From Chloroflexota bacterium (GTDB lineage: Bacteria > Chloroflexota > Anaerolineae > Anaerolineales > Villigracilaceae): 64,000 nt of DNA. A model generated the notes under the pieces. It searched no databases. It had not been told where the DNA came from and saw only the letters and a list, made by a program, of their open reading frames with translations. The first letter of the stretch is position 1. Every line of letters begins with the position of its first letter. This document shows positions 44,303 through 51,983 of the stretch, in pieces. Location of the stretch: NCBI GenBank assembly GCA_016213105.1, contig JACRBN010000002.1:112042-176041 (forward strand). The letters are read 5' to 3'. The translations under genes were made by a program, and so were the position numbers.

Positions 44303-44926
44303 TTATTTGCTCAGATTCGCTGCGATGGTCTCGAACAGGTAGATGACAAAGGCATCGCCGCTCTCAGCGTCCTTTTTCTTCATGAAATCCGCCCACAGGC
44401 TGATGAGTTTGGAATCCCCGGTAGCCTTGACCTTGGCCTCGACCCCGTGTTCGTTTTCATCGTTGACAAATACGGCGATGACCACATCCATGAGCTTGCT
44501 GGTGTCGTCGATATTGGTCTGGACGGTCTTGGCCTTCTCCTGCTCTTCCGCCAGGCTATCCTGGGTCTTGGTGAGTTCGCCCGAGGCTGTTTCGAGATCG
44601 GTCTTGGTTTGGGCCAGATCGGCGGTGAGCGTTTCGCTGTCGCCCTTGAGCTTGTCATGGTCGCCCTGGAGCTGGTCGTATTGCCCCTGCAGTTCCGTGA
44701 GCTGGGTGTTGGTGGCAGCCAGCTCGGCGTCCAGGTTATTTCCCCAGGTCCACAGTCCCACTGCGGCCCCAGCCAGAATCAGAATCAGCAGGCCCACCAG
44801 GACTTTGCCGACCACGCTCTTCTTTTTGACAGGCGGCGGCGCCTCCTGTACAACAGCCGATGCCTGGACGGGTTCCTGCGCAACAGGCGCCTCAGGTACA
44901 ACGGTGCCTTCCGGTTGAGTTTCCAT
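44303..44926 (-). CDS. Membrane-anchored coiled-coil protein, copy A
   Basis: 207 residues beginning at METQPEG, ATG 44926, which has GGGAG five bases upstream; an ATG four codons earlier is less well placed. The layout is acidic Pro-rich tail, one helix (VLVGLLILILAGAAVGLWTW), long coiled coil (LTELQGQYDQLQGDHDKLKG and onward), and a C-terminal domain with DTSKLMDVVIAVFV and YLFETIAANLSK. It lies 20 bases upstream of its paralogue, so the pair arose by tandem duplication and is co-transcribed. Confidence 0.7.
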   Translation of the reverse strand: METQPEGTVVPEAPVAQEPVQASAVVQEAPPPVKKKSVVGKVLVGLLILILAGAAVGLWTWGNNLDAELAATNTQLTELQGQYDQLQGDHDKLKGDSETLTADLAQTKTDLETASGELTKTQDSLAEEQEKAKTVQTNIDDTSKLMDVVIAVFVNDENEHGVEAKVKATGDSKLISLWADFMKKKDAESGDAFVIYLFETIAANLSK

Positions 44927-45061
44927 ACATTCTCCCATTTCAATTTTGTTTTGGTTTTTTTATGCCTGTAATTCCACACCTTCATGGTTTGGATGAACAC
45001 TTGCCATATTATACGATTGAAAAAGGGTGGGCTGGGGCCTGAAAGGTAATTGTAAGGATAA

Positions 45062-45098
45062 TAAAATGGAGTATTTCGCAGCGAAATACTCCATTTTA
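45062..45098. terminator. Palindromic terminator after mazG
   Basis: TAAAATGGAGTATTTCGC and its reverse complement form an 18-bp perfect stem around one base, ending in an AT-rich tail, about 20 bases after the MazG gene's stop. Confidence 0.75.
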
Positions 45099-45120
45099 TT
45101 AGCATCAAGATGGATCGTGT

Positions 45121-45450
45121 TTAGCGGTTATCCCCATCTCCCTTGATCACGCCGCGCTCCAGACGGTCATACAATTTGGCGATGTTATGCTCCGCCACCT
45201 CGTCCAGAGACAGGCCCAATTCCGTGCTGACCTGGGCCAGGTACCACAACACGTCGCCGAGTTCGGCCTTGAGCGCCTCGCGCGTCTCGGGGCTGATCTC
45301 GCCGCCCTTGTCGCGGAAGACCTTCTTGACCTTGCCCGCCACCTCGCCCGCCTCGTTGACCAGTCCCAGCATGGGATAGATGATGGCGTGTCCGATGGCG
45401 GGATACTTGGCGGTGACGCGTGATTTTTTTTGATACTCGTTAAAGTCCAT
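45121..45450 (-). CDS. MazG-like nucleotide pyrophosphohydrolase
   Basis: A 109-residue single-domain MazG protein. LGLVNEAGEVAGKVKKV and AELGDVLWYLAQVSTELG carry the ExxE and ExxD metal-binding motifs. Such enzymes remove pyrophosphate from (d)NTPs, often as house-cleaning of abnormal nucleotides. The gene follows a HIT-family gene by 19 bases and they are probably in one transcript. Confidence 0.88.
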   Translation of the reverse strand: MDFNEYQKKSRVTAKYPAIGHAIIYPMLGLVNEAGEVAGKVKKVFRDKGGEISPETREALKAELGDVLWYLAQVSTELGLSLDEVAEHNIAKLYDRLERGVIKGDGDNR

Positions 45451-45469
45451 GATGGGTTCCTGTATCTTT

Positions 45470-45886
45470 TCAAAGTGAGCGTTTGATTTTTGCCGCCGTC
45501 TGATCTAGATCATCACGGCTGGGCTTGTAATCGTAGGAAGCATCGAATTGAAACCCATCGCCCTGATAGCGGGGAATCACGTGCAGGTGGGCGTGGAAGA
45601 CTTCCTGTCCCGCGGCGCTCTTGTGCGCCATCAACAGGTCGACGCCCTCGCAGCGGATGCCGCTATTCGTCAGGGCCGCGGTCATTTTCTGTGCGACCTG
45701 GAACATCTTTCCGCCCGTCTCAGGCGGCAGGTCGGACAGGTCCGTGGCGTGGACTTTGGGCACAACCAGCAAATGCCCCGCGTTGACGGGGTGGATGTCC
45801 ATGAAGACGAGGCAGGTCTCGTCCTCGTACACAGCGCTGCAAGCGGCCTTGCCGCCGACGATTTCACAGAAAATGCAAGCGGTCAT
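45470..45886 (-). CDS. HIT-family hydrolase
   Basis: A 138-residue histidine-triad protein. The N-terminal CIFCEIVGGK and the catalytic triad HAHLHVIPR near residue 107 are clear. Members hydrolyse AMP-linked or dinucleoside polyphosphate substrates. VMDIHPVNAGHLLVVPK-type sequence is present at residues 28-44. First gene of a pair with mazG. Confidence 0.92.
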   Translation of the reverse strand: MTACIFCEIVGGKAACSAVYEDETCLVFMDIHPVNAGHLLVVPKVHATDLSDLPPETGGKMFQVAQKMTAALTNSGIRCEGVDLLMAHKSAAGQEVFHAHLHVIPRYQGDGFQFDASYDYKPSRDDLDQTAAKIKRSL

Positions 45887-45902
45887 GGTTGAAGCCCTTC
45901 GT

Positions 45903-46061
45903 ACTCCTTGAATTTGTTTTTCTACCGTACATTTTTGAAATAGAACGCGGATTAACGCGGATGGACGCTGATTTTTTGAAACCTTTCCGCGTTTGCCGCG
46001 CTCGTCCGCGTCCCATGCAATTTTTGTACGGTAGAGAAGAATTTGTCAAAATTCAAGGAGT
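45903..46061. repeat. MITE-like inverted-repeat element
   Basis: The left end ACTCCTTGAATTTG...TTCTACCGTAC and right end GTACGGTAGAGAA...AAATTCAAGGAGT are inverted copies about 30 bases long. The interior carries GCGGATTAACGCGGATGGACGC and an imperfect complement. No coding capacity. AATTCAAGGAGTT is repeated again just outside the right end at about 46083. Confidence 0.65.
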
Positions 46062-46094
46062 TGCAATCCTCATTTTTGGCTGAATTCAAGGAGT

Positions 46095-47096
46095 TTACTG
46101 GTTCAAGTCCTTTGCCAGCCCCATCCACCAGGTATCCTTCTCGCCGGGGACGAAGGGTGTGTACAGCGCCAGTCGGTCGGCGAGGCCCTCGTAGCGGGAT
46201 TTCAGCGCGGCCGCCAGGTTGGCTTCATCGGTGACCAGACAGAACTCGTTCAGCATCTCGCCGTTGATGAGCATGGGCATCTCGGCCCACTCGCCCTTGG
46301 CGGCGTGACCCGAGAGCTGCTCGGCGGTCGCGCCCCAGCCGTGGAAGTCCATCACGGCGCGGTAGGAGGGGGTCGAGGCGTAGAAGGCGACCTGCGCGCG
46401 GGCGAAGTTGGCGTCCTCGGGCGTGGTCGCGGCGAAGGCCGTCACCGATACCGAGACAGCCTGCCGTTTTCGATTTTCCTTTTCCGCGCCCTCTTCAATG
46501 GCAGGCAGGAGCACCTCGCGCAAATAACGTGGCGTGTGGAACGGATGCGCGTGGAAGCCGTCGCAGGTTTCGCCCGCCAGTTTGGCCAGCCCCGTGTTGA
46601 CGCCCGCGATGTAGATCGGGATGTTCGGATGCTCGATGGGGCCAGGATTGAAAAAGGGCGACATGAGCGTGATCTTGTAATACTCGCCGCGGACGTTGAG
46701 CCTGGTCCCGTTCTGCCAGCAGTCCCACAACCCGCGGATGACCTGGATCTGCTCACGCAGTTTACCCGTGACCGACTCGGGCCAGACCTGCCCGAACCTG
46801 CGCTCGATGTGCGCCTTGACCTGCGTGCCCAGCCCGAGCATGAAGCGTCCGCCCGACTGCGCGGCGATGTCCCAGGCGGTGTAGGCCAGGTTGGCAGGCG
46901 ACCTGGCAAACGAGACGGCGATGGCCGTGCCCATCTTGATCCGCGCGGTGTGTTCGGCGATCAACGGGAACGGCAGGAAGGGATCGTGCTGCGTCTCCTG
47001 AGTCCAGATCGCGTCGAAGCCAAGTTCCTCGGCCGCCTTCGCGATGGCGGGCACATCCTTCAAATGAGTGGGGGGCAGGGCGGCATCGAATTTCAT
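46095..47096 (-). CDS. LLM-class F420-dependent oxidoreductase
   Basis: A 333-residue TIM-barrel protein of the luciferase-like monooxygenase family. FDAALPPTHLKDVPAIAKAAEELGFDAIWTQE, split here as the first barrel strand and helix, and GRFMLGLGTQVKAHIERRFG are typical of the F420-dependent subgroup. The hydride acceptor is unknown, and F420 use is inferred from family. GGAG lies seven bases before ATG 47096, which is favoured over an upstream in-frame start inside a REP element. Confidence 0.85.
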   Translation of the reverse strand: MKFDAALPPTHLKDVPAIAKAAEELGFDAIWTQETQHDPFLPFPLIAEHTARIKMGTAIAVSFARSPANLAYTAWDIAAQSGGRFMLGLGTQVKAHIERRFGQVWPESVTGKLREQIQVIRGLWDCWQNGTRLNVRGEYYKITLMSPFFNPGPIEHPNIPIYIAGVNTGLAKLAGETCDGFHAHPFHTPRYLREVLLPAIEEGAEKENRKRQAVSVSVTAFAATTPEDANFARAQVAFYASTPSYRAVMDFHGWGATAEQLSGHAAKGEWAEMPMLINGEMLNEFCLVTDEANLAAALKSRYEGLADRLALYTPFVPGEKDTWWMGLAKDLNQ

Positions 47097-47108
47097 TTTT
47101 GTCTCCAT

Positions 47109-47220
47109 GTCATTGCGAGGAGGGTTGAGGCGCGACAGCGCCGAAACCCGACGAAGCAATCTTATGGTGGGTGGAAACTTGAGATTGCTTCGTCACCCCT
47201 TCGCGGTTCCTCGCAATGAC
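47109..47220. repeat. REP-like palindrome, copy 3
   Basis: The longest copy: GTCATTGCGAGGAGG...GACGAAGCAATCT and GAGATTGCTTCGTC...CTCGCAATGAC face each other around TATGGTGGGTGGAAACT. It fills the space between the LLM oxidoreductase start and the M42 peptidase stop, touching the latter. Confidence 0.8.
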
Positions 47221-47221
47221 G

Positions 47222-48268
47222 TTAATCGAGAAGATACGCCAAAATCCAATTCGTGGTGGCGACCAGCGAATCGGTGTGGGTGCGTTCGTAGTTGTGCGAG
47301 GCGTCGATGCCGGGGCCGATCAGCGCCATGGCCGCATCCCCGCCCGCGCGCCAGAAGGCTTCGCCGTCCGAGCCGTAGAAGGGATAGATGTCGGTCTTGT
47401 AGGGGATGTCGTGCTTTTCGGCGATGGCGCGCAGTTTGTTCGACAGTCCGTGATGATACGGGCCGCCCGAGTCCTTGAGGCAGATGGTGGCGGAGTACTC
47501 GTCCGATTCCTGGCCCGGGCCGACGGCGGCCATATCCACTGCGACGAGTTCGCTCACCTCGGGCGGAATCCCCGCCGCCGCGCCGTGGCCGACCTCCTCG
47601 TAGTTGCTGAAGTGGAAGTAGACGCTGCGGGCGGGCGTTTGGCGGGATTCCGTCAGGGCGCGGATGGCGGCCACGATAACGGCGACGCAGGCCTTGTCGT
47701 CCAGATGACGCGAGCGGACGAAGCCATTCGTCAGCTCCACGCGCGGGTCGAAGGCCACGTAGTCGCCGACGCGAATCCCCAGCGCCTCCGTCTCCTGCGC
47801 GGACCTGGTGCGGGCATCCAGGCGGATCTCCATGTGCTCCTCGTCGCGTTTCATCTCGGTCGATTGTGCGCCGAAGACATGCACCGAGGCGGCGTTGGTC
47901 AGCAGCGAACCGCGGACTTTTTCACCATTGGAGGCGAAGACCCAGCAGCCCTCAGTTTCGACGGCGTTGAGCAGCAGCCCGCCGATACGCGTGATCTGCA
48001 AGCGGCCGTTGGGCTTGATGGCCTTGACCATCGCGCCGAGCGTGTCGGCGTGGGCGGTCAGCGCCACGGGCGGCAGGTCGTTGCCCGCGTCCCAGTGTGC
48101 GACCAGCGCGCCTTTGCGCGTGCGGGTCAGGGATAATTGTGGGAACTGGGACAGCTCCGCTTCGATCAGGGCGATGGCAGGTTCAGCCATGCCTGTGGGC
48201 GAGAGCGTGTTCAACAGGCGCACGAGGAAATCTGTGAGATATTGGGTGTCGATCTGGGGAAGGGACAT
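47222..48268 (-). CDS. M42-family metallopeptidase
   Basis: A 348-residue zinc aminopeptidase of the glutamyl aminopeptidase/endoglucanase-M type. Motifs include ALTAHADTLGAMV (first metal ligand), RHLDDKACVAVIVAAI, NYEEVGHGAAAGI with the catalytic Glu pair, and DASHNYERTH near the end with the last ligand. Cytosolic. ATG 48268 follows AGGA by seven bases; in-frame starts further upstream would enter the nuclease gene. It is 16 bases after the Mrr stop and probably co-transcribed. Confidence 0.9.
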   Translation of the reverse strand: MSLPQIDTQYLTDFLVRLLNTLSPTGMAEPAIALIEAELSQFPQLSLTRTRKGALVAHWDAGNDLPPVALTAHADTLGAMVKAIKPNGRLQITRIGGLLLNAVETEGCWVFASNGEKVRGSLLTNAASVHVFGAQSTEMKRDEEHMEIRLDARTRSAQETEALGIRVGDYVAFDPRVELTNGFVRSRHLDDKACVAVIVAAIRALTESRQTPARSVYFHFSNYEEVGHGAAAGIPPEVSELVAVDMAAVGPGQESDEYSATICLKDSGGPYHHGLSNKLRAIAEKHDIPYKTDIYPFYGSDGEAFWRAGGDAAMALIGPGIDASHNYERTHTDSLVATTNWILAYLLD

Positions 48269-48284
48269 GTATTTTCCTGTATTG

Positions 48285-49190
48285 TTATGCACTGAAATAA
48301 TCTGAGTCAATTCTCTTTAGTTGATACGATGATATTTCGGTAACGCCGACATTATAGTCAATCATTAACTCAGCCAAACGTTTTCCGTCAATCAGAATAA
48401 CTTTTGTGTCAATATCCGAAGCGTATTTGACCGCATCAGAAGAAAAGGACGACGTGGTGATGAATATTCCTTTGCGTGCCCGTTTTCCAGCCAGGGCGCC
48501 GACGAATTTTTGGATTTCAGGACGGCCAACACTTCCAGACCATTTCTTTGCCTGAATGTAAATGGCATCCAGCCCCAACTTGTCTTCATCAATGATTCCA
48601 TCAATTCCTTCATCGCCAGTCTGCCCGACTGCGCGTGCGGCTTCGCGCCTTGACCCTCCATATCCCATTGCGACCAGTAATTCAACCACCAATCTTTCGA
48701 AGAAGGCGGGTGTGCAACCCATGACTGTTTCAAGAACATCTTGTGCCAAATTGTCCCTGATTTCCTGATATGCGCTTTCCAGAATCTCCTCTGGCGTACT
48801 TTCTTCCACTTCTTCTACTGCGCTCTTCTTGATTTCCTTTTCATTTTCTTTTTGCTTGAATTCGATATATTCAGGAAACCTTGAGAGGTACTTCATGTCG
48901 ATTCGGATTGGATTGCTTTTTAATACATCTTTTCCCCGCTCGGTAATTTGATAGAAAGAACGCCTTGAAGTTTCAAGGAGTTTCGATTTCAGAAGATACG
49001 TTCTTGACCATCCAACGCGATTGTAAAACCTGGTTTGCTTTCCACTAGGCAGCAATTCATTCAATTCTTCATCGTTCAGTTCGAAATGCCTGGCCAGTTG
49101 ATCTATGAACTCATGACCAGAGTGTTCCTGCCCATCACCTGCAATTTGAAGAAGCGGAAGCATGATAGTTTGAAAATCCGGGACGGTCAT
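48285..49190 (-). CDS. mrr: Mrr-family restriction endonuclease (type IV-like)
   Basis: 301 residues. The first 110 residues form a winged-helix Mrr_N domain (SGKQTRFYNRVGWSRTYLLK). A charged linker (KQKENEKEIKKSAVEEVEE) leads to the Mrr catalytic domain: FERLVVELLVAMGYGG, then GDEGIDGIIDED and YIQAKKW, the D...QxK variant of the PD-(D/E)XK core. Mrr proteins cut modified DNA. GGAGG precedes the ATG. The gene is AT-richer than its neighbours, consistent with horizontal transfer. Confidence 0.88.
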   Translation of the reverse strand: MTVPDFQTIMLPLLQIAGDGQEHSGHEFIDQLARHFELNDEELNELLPSGKQTRFYNRVGWSRTYLLKSKLLETSRRSFYQITERGKDVLKSNPIRIDMKYLSRFPEYIEFKQKENEKEIKKSAVEEVEESTPEEILESAYQEIRDNLAQDVLETVMGCTPAFFERLVVELLVAMGYGGSRREAARAVGQTGDEGIDGIIDEDKLGLDAIYIQAKKWSGSVGRPEIQKFVGALAGKRARKGIFITTSSFSSDAVKYASDIDTKVILIDGKRLAELMIDYNVGVTEISSYQLKRIDSDYFSA

Positions 49191-49210
49191 ATTTCCTCCA
49201 CAAAGTTATG

Positions 49211-49639
49211 TTATTTTACGGTTGCTTCGAACTTCTCGATCTTCTCACGCCAATCCTGCGGCACGGACATGGTCTTCTTTTCCGTGTAATCGTACGTGAC
49301 CGCGATGACCGTCCCGCTGGAATAGACCTCGCCCGTCTCGCGGTTGAGGATGGCCTGTTCCATGACCATCGACTTGTTGCCGATCTTCGCGGTGCGCACG
49401 CCGACCGTGATCGGGTCGCCCCAGTGGACGGGCGCGTGGTAGGTGATGTGGATGTCGGCCACGATGAAGCCGATCTCCATGAAGGACTGGTCTTTGCTGA
49501 ACAGGCCCAGGTTTACCACGTACTGGACGCGGGCCTGCTCGAAGTAGGTCAGATGCTTGGCGTTGTTGAGGTGACCCTGCGGATCCAGGTCGCCGTAGCG
49601 GACTTCGGTGGGATGATGGAAGTTGAAATCATTGTTCAT
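49211..49639 (-). CDS. Acyl-CoA thioesterase, 4HBT/YbgC-like
   Basis: A 142-residue hotdog protein. VRYGDLDPQGHLNNAKHLTYFEQAR contains the conserved aspartate and histidine of the 4-hydroxybenzoyl-CoA thioesterase type. ITYHAPVHWGDPITVGVRT is the following strand set. The acyl substrate is unknown. A TATAAT box six bases upstream indicates a leaderless transcript. Confidence 0.86.
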   Translation of the reverse strand: MNNDFNFHHPTEVRYGDLDPQGHLNNAKHLTYFEQARVQYVVNLGLFSKDQSFMEIGFIVADIHITYHAPVHWGDPITVGVRTAKIGNKSMVMEQAILNRETGEVYSSGTVIAVTYDYTEKKTMSVPQDWREKIEKFEATVK

Positions 49640-49645
49640 GCGGCG

Positions 49646-49651
49646 ATTATA
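49646..49651 (-). promoter_or_regulatory. -10 box of leaderless thioesterase gene
   Basis: TATAAT on the minus strand ends six bases before the ATG at 49639. Confidence 0.6.
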
Positions 49652-49661
49652 CCGTCAGCAC

Positions 49662-49744
49662 GTCATTGCGAGCGCGTCAGCGCGAAGCAATCCCGCCATT
49701 TAAGAGGAGATTGCTTCGCCGCAAAAAGCGCGGCTCGCAATGAC
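49662..49744. repeat. REP-like palindrome, copy 4
   Basis: GTCATTGCGAGCGCGTCAGCG...AAGCAATC faces GAGATTGCTTCGCC...GGCTCGCAATGAC. It sits between the thioesterase start and the Crp gene stop. Confidence 0.75.
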
Positions 49745-49745
49745 A

Positions 49746-50447
49746 TTAACGACAGAACTTCGCCAATCCCTCGCGGTTCAGGATCATGACGTGGCCCTCT
49801 GCGTCGGCCCCGATCAGGCTCTGTTCCTTGAACGAGACCATCACCTGGTTGACGCGTTTGCGCGAGGCGCCGACCAGATCGGCCATGTCGCCCTGCGTGA
49901 AGAGGATGCGAATCTGCAAGCCGTCATCGCGGGGGCGGCCGTATTTCTCGGCGAAGGCCAGCAGTTGACGGGCCACCCGTCCGTACACGTCGAGCGAGGC
50001 CAGCGCCTGAATCAACTGGTCGGAGAGGCGCACACGCGCCGAGAGAATCTTCACCAGGTTGCGCGCCACGGGCGGAAAGGTATCGAGCATCTCCTGGAAG
50101 GATTCCTTGCCCATCCACAACAGCAGCGAATTTTCGAGCGTGGTCACGCTGGCCGAGCGGCCCGCGCTGTCGATCAGGCTCATCTCGCCGATCAGGTCGC
50201 CGCTGCCCAGCAGGGCCAGGATCACGTCCCGCCCGTCGGCCTGTTCCACGTGAATTTTGACCGTTCCATACAGGACGATGTACACGGCCTCGCCTGGCTG
50301 TTCGGCGGTCATCACGTTTGCGCTCGTCGTGAAGACGCGGCGATGCGCGCGGCGCGAGACCCAGTCCAGTTGCGCAGAGGTCAGTCCCTCGAATAGTTGG
50401 ATGTCCGAGAGGATGTTGCGGGTGTTATCGTTGGTGATGTCGGTCAT
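49746..50447 (-). CDS. Crp/Fnr-family transcriptional regulator
   Basis: 233 residues. The cyclic-nucleotide-binding beta-roll covers about residues 15-130 (GEAVYIVLYGTVKIHVEQADG and GDLIGEMSLIDSAGRSASVT, the phosphate-binding-cassette region). A dimer helix follows, then an HTH_Crp domain (FTQGDMADLVGASRKRVNQVMVSF). No cysteine cluster for Fe-S is seen, so it is Crp-like rather than Fnr-like. Start at ATG 50447, nine bases after TACAAT; an ATG three codons upstream overlaps that box. Confidence 0.9.
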   Translation of the reverse strand: MTDITNDNTRNILSDIQLFEGLTSAQLDWVSRRAHRRVFTTSANVMTAEQPGEAVYIVLYGTVKIHVEQADGRDVILALLGSGDLIGEMSLIDSAGRSASVTTLENSLLLWMGKESFQEMLDTFPPVARNLVKILSARVRLSDQLIQALASLDVYGRVARQLLAFAEKYGRPRDDGLQIRILFTQGDMADLVGASRKRVNQVMVSFKEQSLIGADAEGHVMILNREGLAKFCR

Positions 50448-50456
50448 TCTCAACAT

Positions 50457-50462
50457 ATTGTA
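50457..50462 (-). promoter_or_regulatory. -10 box of the Crp-family gene
   Basis: TACAAT on the minus strand ends nine bases before the ATG at 50447, with no ribosome-binding site. Confidence 0.45.
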
Positions 50463-50477
50463 CTTCCCTTTGAATAT

Positions 50478-50539
50478 GACTTCGGAAGTCTGCCGTGACG
50501 GCTCCGGGCCAGGAAGACTCCCAAAGGACTTCCGAAGTC
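50478..50539. repeat. GACTTCGGAAGTC repeat pair
   Basis: GACTTCGGAAGTC at 50478 and GACTTCCGAAGTC at 50527 bracket CTGCCGTGACGGCTCC. Same family as 26215. Further short palindromes (CGGACTTCAGTCCG, CAGACTGAAATCTG) follow directly and run into the end of the next gene. Confidence 0.6.
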
Positions 50540-50569
50540 TATTGGTTTGCAGTTGGCGGACCGCGGACT

Positions 50570-51553
50570 TCAGTCCGTTTTTTCTTTGGTACTTCGCAGA
50601 CTGAAATCTGCGCTCCGTTTACCCAAAGACTGAAGGGAGGACAATGCCTTGACCTTGATCTCCATGCCCTCCCGCGCTGCCACGGATTCTGCGAATAGCA
50701 TCCGCGCAGCGGCTTCGAGCTGGGTCACCATCGCATCATCGTAGGCAGGCTCGTGATGGAACAGGGCCAGCCGATCCACTTCGGCGGCAGCGGCCAGCTC
50801 GCAGGCCATCGTCACCGTCGAGTGGCCGTAGCCCTGCGTGGATGGGAAGCCTGCCCTCTGCCCGTAATAATGTTCCTCGCAATATTGCGCGTCGTGGATC
50901 AGCACGTTTGCATCGCGCGCGAACTGCGCCAGCCTCCGATCCGTGCCGACGTAGCCCTCGGTATCCGTGGCGTACACCACCGACTTTCCACGCCATTGGA
51001 TGCGATAGACGTACACGCCACCGGGATGCGCATACGAGCGGTGGATGCGCACCACGACCGCCTCATCGCTTACGCCGCGGCCTGACTCCGCCAAACGGAC
51101 TCCGTCCGCATCCCAAACGATGACCTCCGTCTCCCGCACCGAGCGGATCTCCATCCAGGCCGCCATGTCCCTCAGGCTGACGGGGAAGGTGGTCGGCGAC
51201 TGGTTCAACTCCAGCACGCGGCCCAACGTCTCGGGCGTGGCGCCCGGGCCGAAGATGTGCAGGCGCGCGCTCGGCAGGAAGGCGGGCAGGAAGAACGGGA
51301 ATCCCTGCGTGTGATCGTGGTGTAGGTGGCTGAAGAACAGGGCGACCTCCACAGGTTGGTCGGCTGCGCGCGCCCGTCGCGCCAGGTCCCGCCCGAGTGG
51401 GATGATGCCCGTGCCCGCGTCGAGGATCAGCGTGCGCTCCCCTGCGCGGACTTCCACACAGGCGGTGTTCCCGCCGAATTTAACGGTAGCCTCCCCAGGT
51501 GTCGGGTAACTTCCGCGCACGCCCCAGAATTTGACGATCAGTTCATCAGCCAT
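50570..51553 (-). CDS. MBL-fold metallo-hydrolase
   Basis: A 327-residue metallo-beta-lactamase-fold protein. The zinc motif SHLHHDHTQGFPFF gives His76, His78, Asp80 and His81; the N-terminal FWGVRGSYPTPGEATVKFGG and LILDAGTGI are characteristic of the CRP-phosphodiesterase-like subgroup. STQGYGHSTVTM and LFHHEPAYDD supply the remaining ligands. The last 14 residues are encoded within palindromic repeat DNA, so the natural C-terminus has probably been altered. GGAGG precedes the ATG. Confidence 0.88.
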   Translation of the reverse strand: MADELIVKFWGVRGSYPTPGEATVKFGGNTACVEVRAGERTLILDAGTGIIPLGRDLARRARAADQPVEVALFFSHLHHDHTQGFPFFLPAFLPSARLHIFGPGATPETLGRVLELNQSPTTFPVSLRDMAAWMEIRSVRETEVIVWDADGVRLAESGRGVSDEAVVVRIHRSYAHPGGVYVYRIQWRGKSVVYATDTEGYVGTDRRLAQFARDANVLIHDAQYCEEHYYGQRAGFPSTQGYGHSTVTMACELAAAAEVDRLALFHHEPAYDDAMVTQLEAAARMLFAESVAAREGMEIKVKALSSLQSLGKRSADFSLRSTKEKTD

Positions 51554-51642
51554 GTCAGCCTCCGATCCCTATTATCGCCGTGCGGAGGATTTCCTCAAGG
51601 AAGCATGGGGCAGGGCAGGTGGGAACTATTTCCCAGGCCCAT

Positions 51643-51682
51643 GAGATTGCTTCGTCGTCGCTTCGCTCCTCCTCGCAATGAC
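51643..51682. repeat. REP-like palindrome, half copy 5
   Basis: Only the right half is present: GAGATTGCTTCGTCG...CTCCTCGCAATGA. It lies directly upstream of the promoter of the 51710 gene. Confidence 0.65.
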
Positions 51683-51697
51683 ATAGAAAATTTGTGC

Positions 51698-51703
51698 TAT
51701 ACT
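51698..51703 (+). promoter_or_regulatory. -10 box of the split Cas4-like locus
   Basis: TATACT ends six bases before the ATG at 51710, with no ribosome-binding site between. Confidence 0.55.
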
Positions 51704-51709
51704 TTGGCC

Positions 51710-51949
51710 ATGCCCGTCATCCGCGCATCTGACATTGGAAGTTACCTGTACTGCCGCCGCGCCTGGTGGTATCGCAAACAGGGCGTGGAATCCGAGAACC
51801 GCGCCGAACTGGCCGCAGGCACCGACCTGCATCGCCGTCATGGACGCAAGGTGCTGGCCGCCAGCCTGTTGCGCGGGTTGGCGATGTTCCTGCTGCTGGC
51901 CGCGCTCGTTCTGCTGACCGCCTATTTCACCCTGCAGGTTTTGCCGTAG
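51710..51949 (+). CDS. N-terminal half of a split Cas4-like Fe-S nuclease, membrane anchored
   Basis: 79 residues. IRASDIGSYLYCRRAWWYRK matches the N-terminus of Cas4/RecB-type nucleases, where the cysteine (here Cys15) binds a 4Fe-4S cluster. LAAGTDLHRRHG supplies the motif I histidine, His41. Where Cas4 would continue into its catalytic core, this protein instead has one membrane helix (about residues 55-75) and stops. The matching C-terminal half is encoded at 52646. A stand-alone function of this piece is hard to imagine, so the two products probably assemble at the membrane. Assignment is by motif, not by search. Confidence 0.65.
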   Translation: MPVIRASDIGSYLYCRRAWWYRKQGVESENRAELAAGTDLHRRHGRKVLAASLLRGLAMFLLLAALVLLTAYFTLQVLP

Positions 51950-51969
51950 CGCAAAATGGCATTTTGCGC
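51949..51969. repeat. GCGCAAAAT palindrome before the HEAT-like gene
   Basis: GCGCAAAAT and ATTTTGCGC form a 9-bp stem with a three-base loop, beginning in the stop codon of the 51710 gene and ending three bases before the AAGGAG of the next. It could affect translation or stability of the downstream part. Related to the palindrome at 34794. Confidence 0.6.
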
Positions 51970-51983
51970 CACAAGGAGATAAC

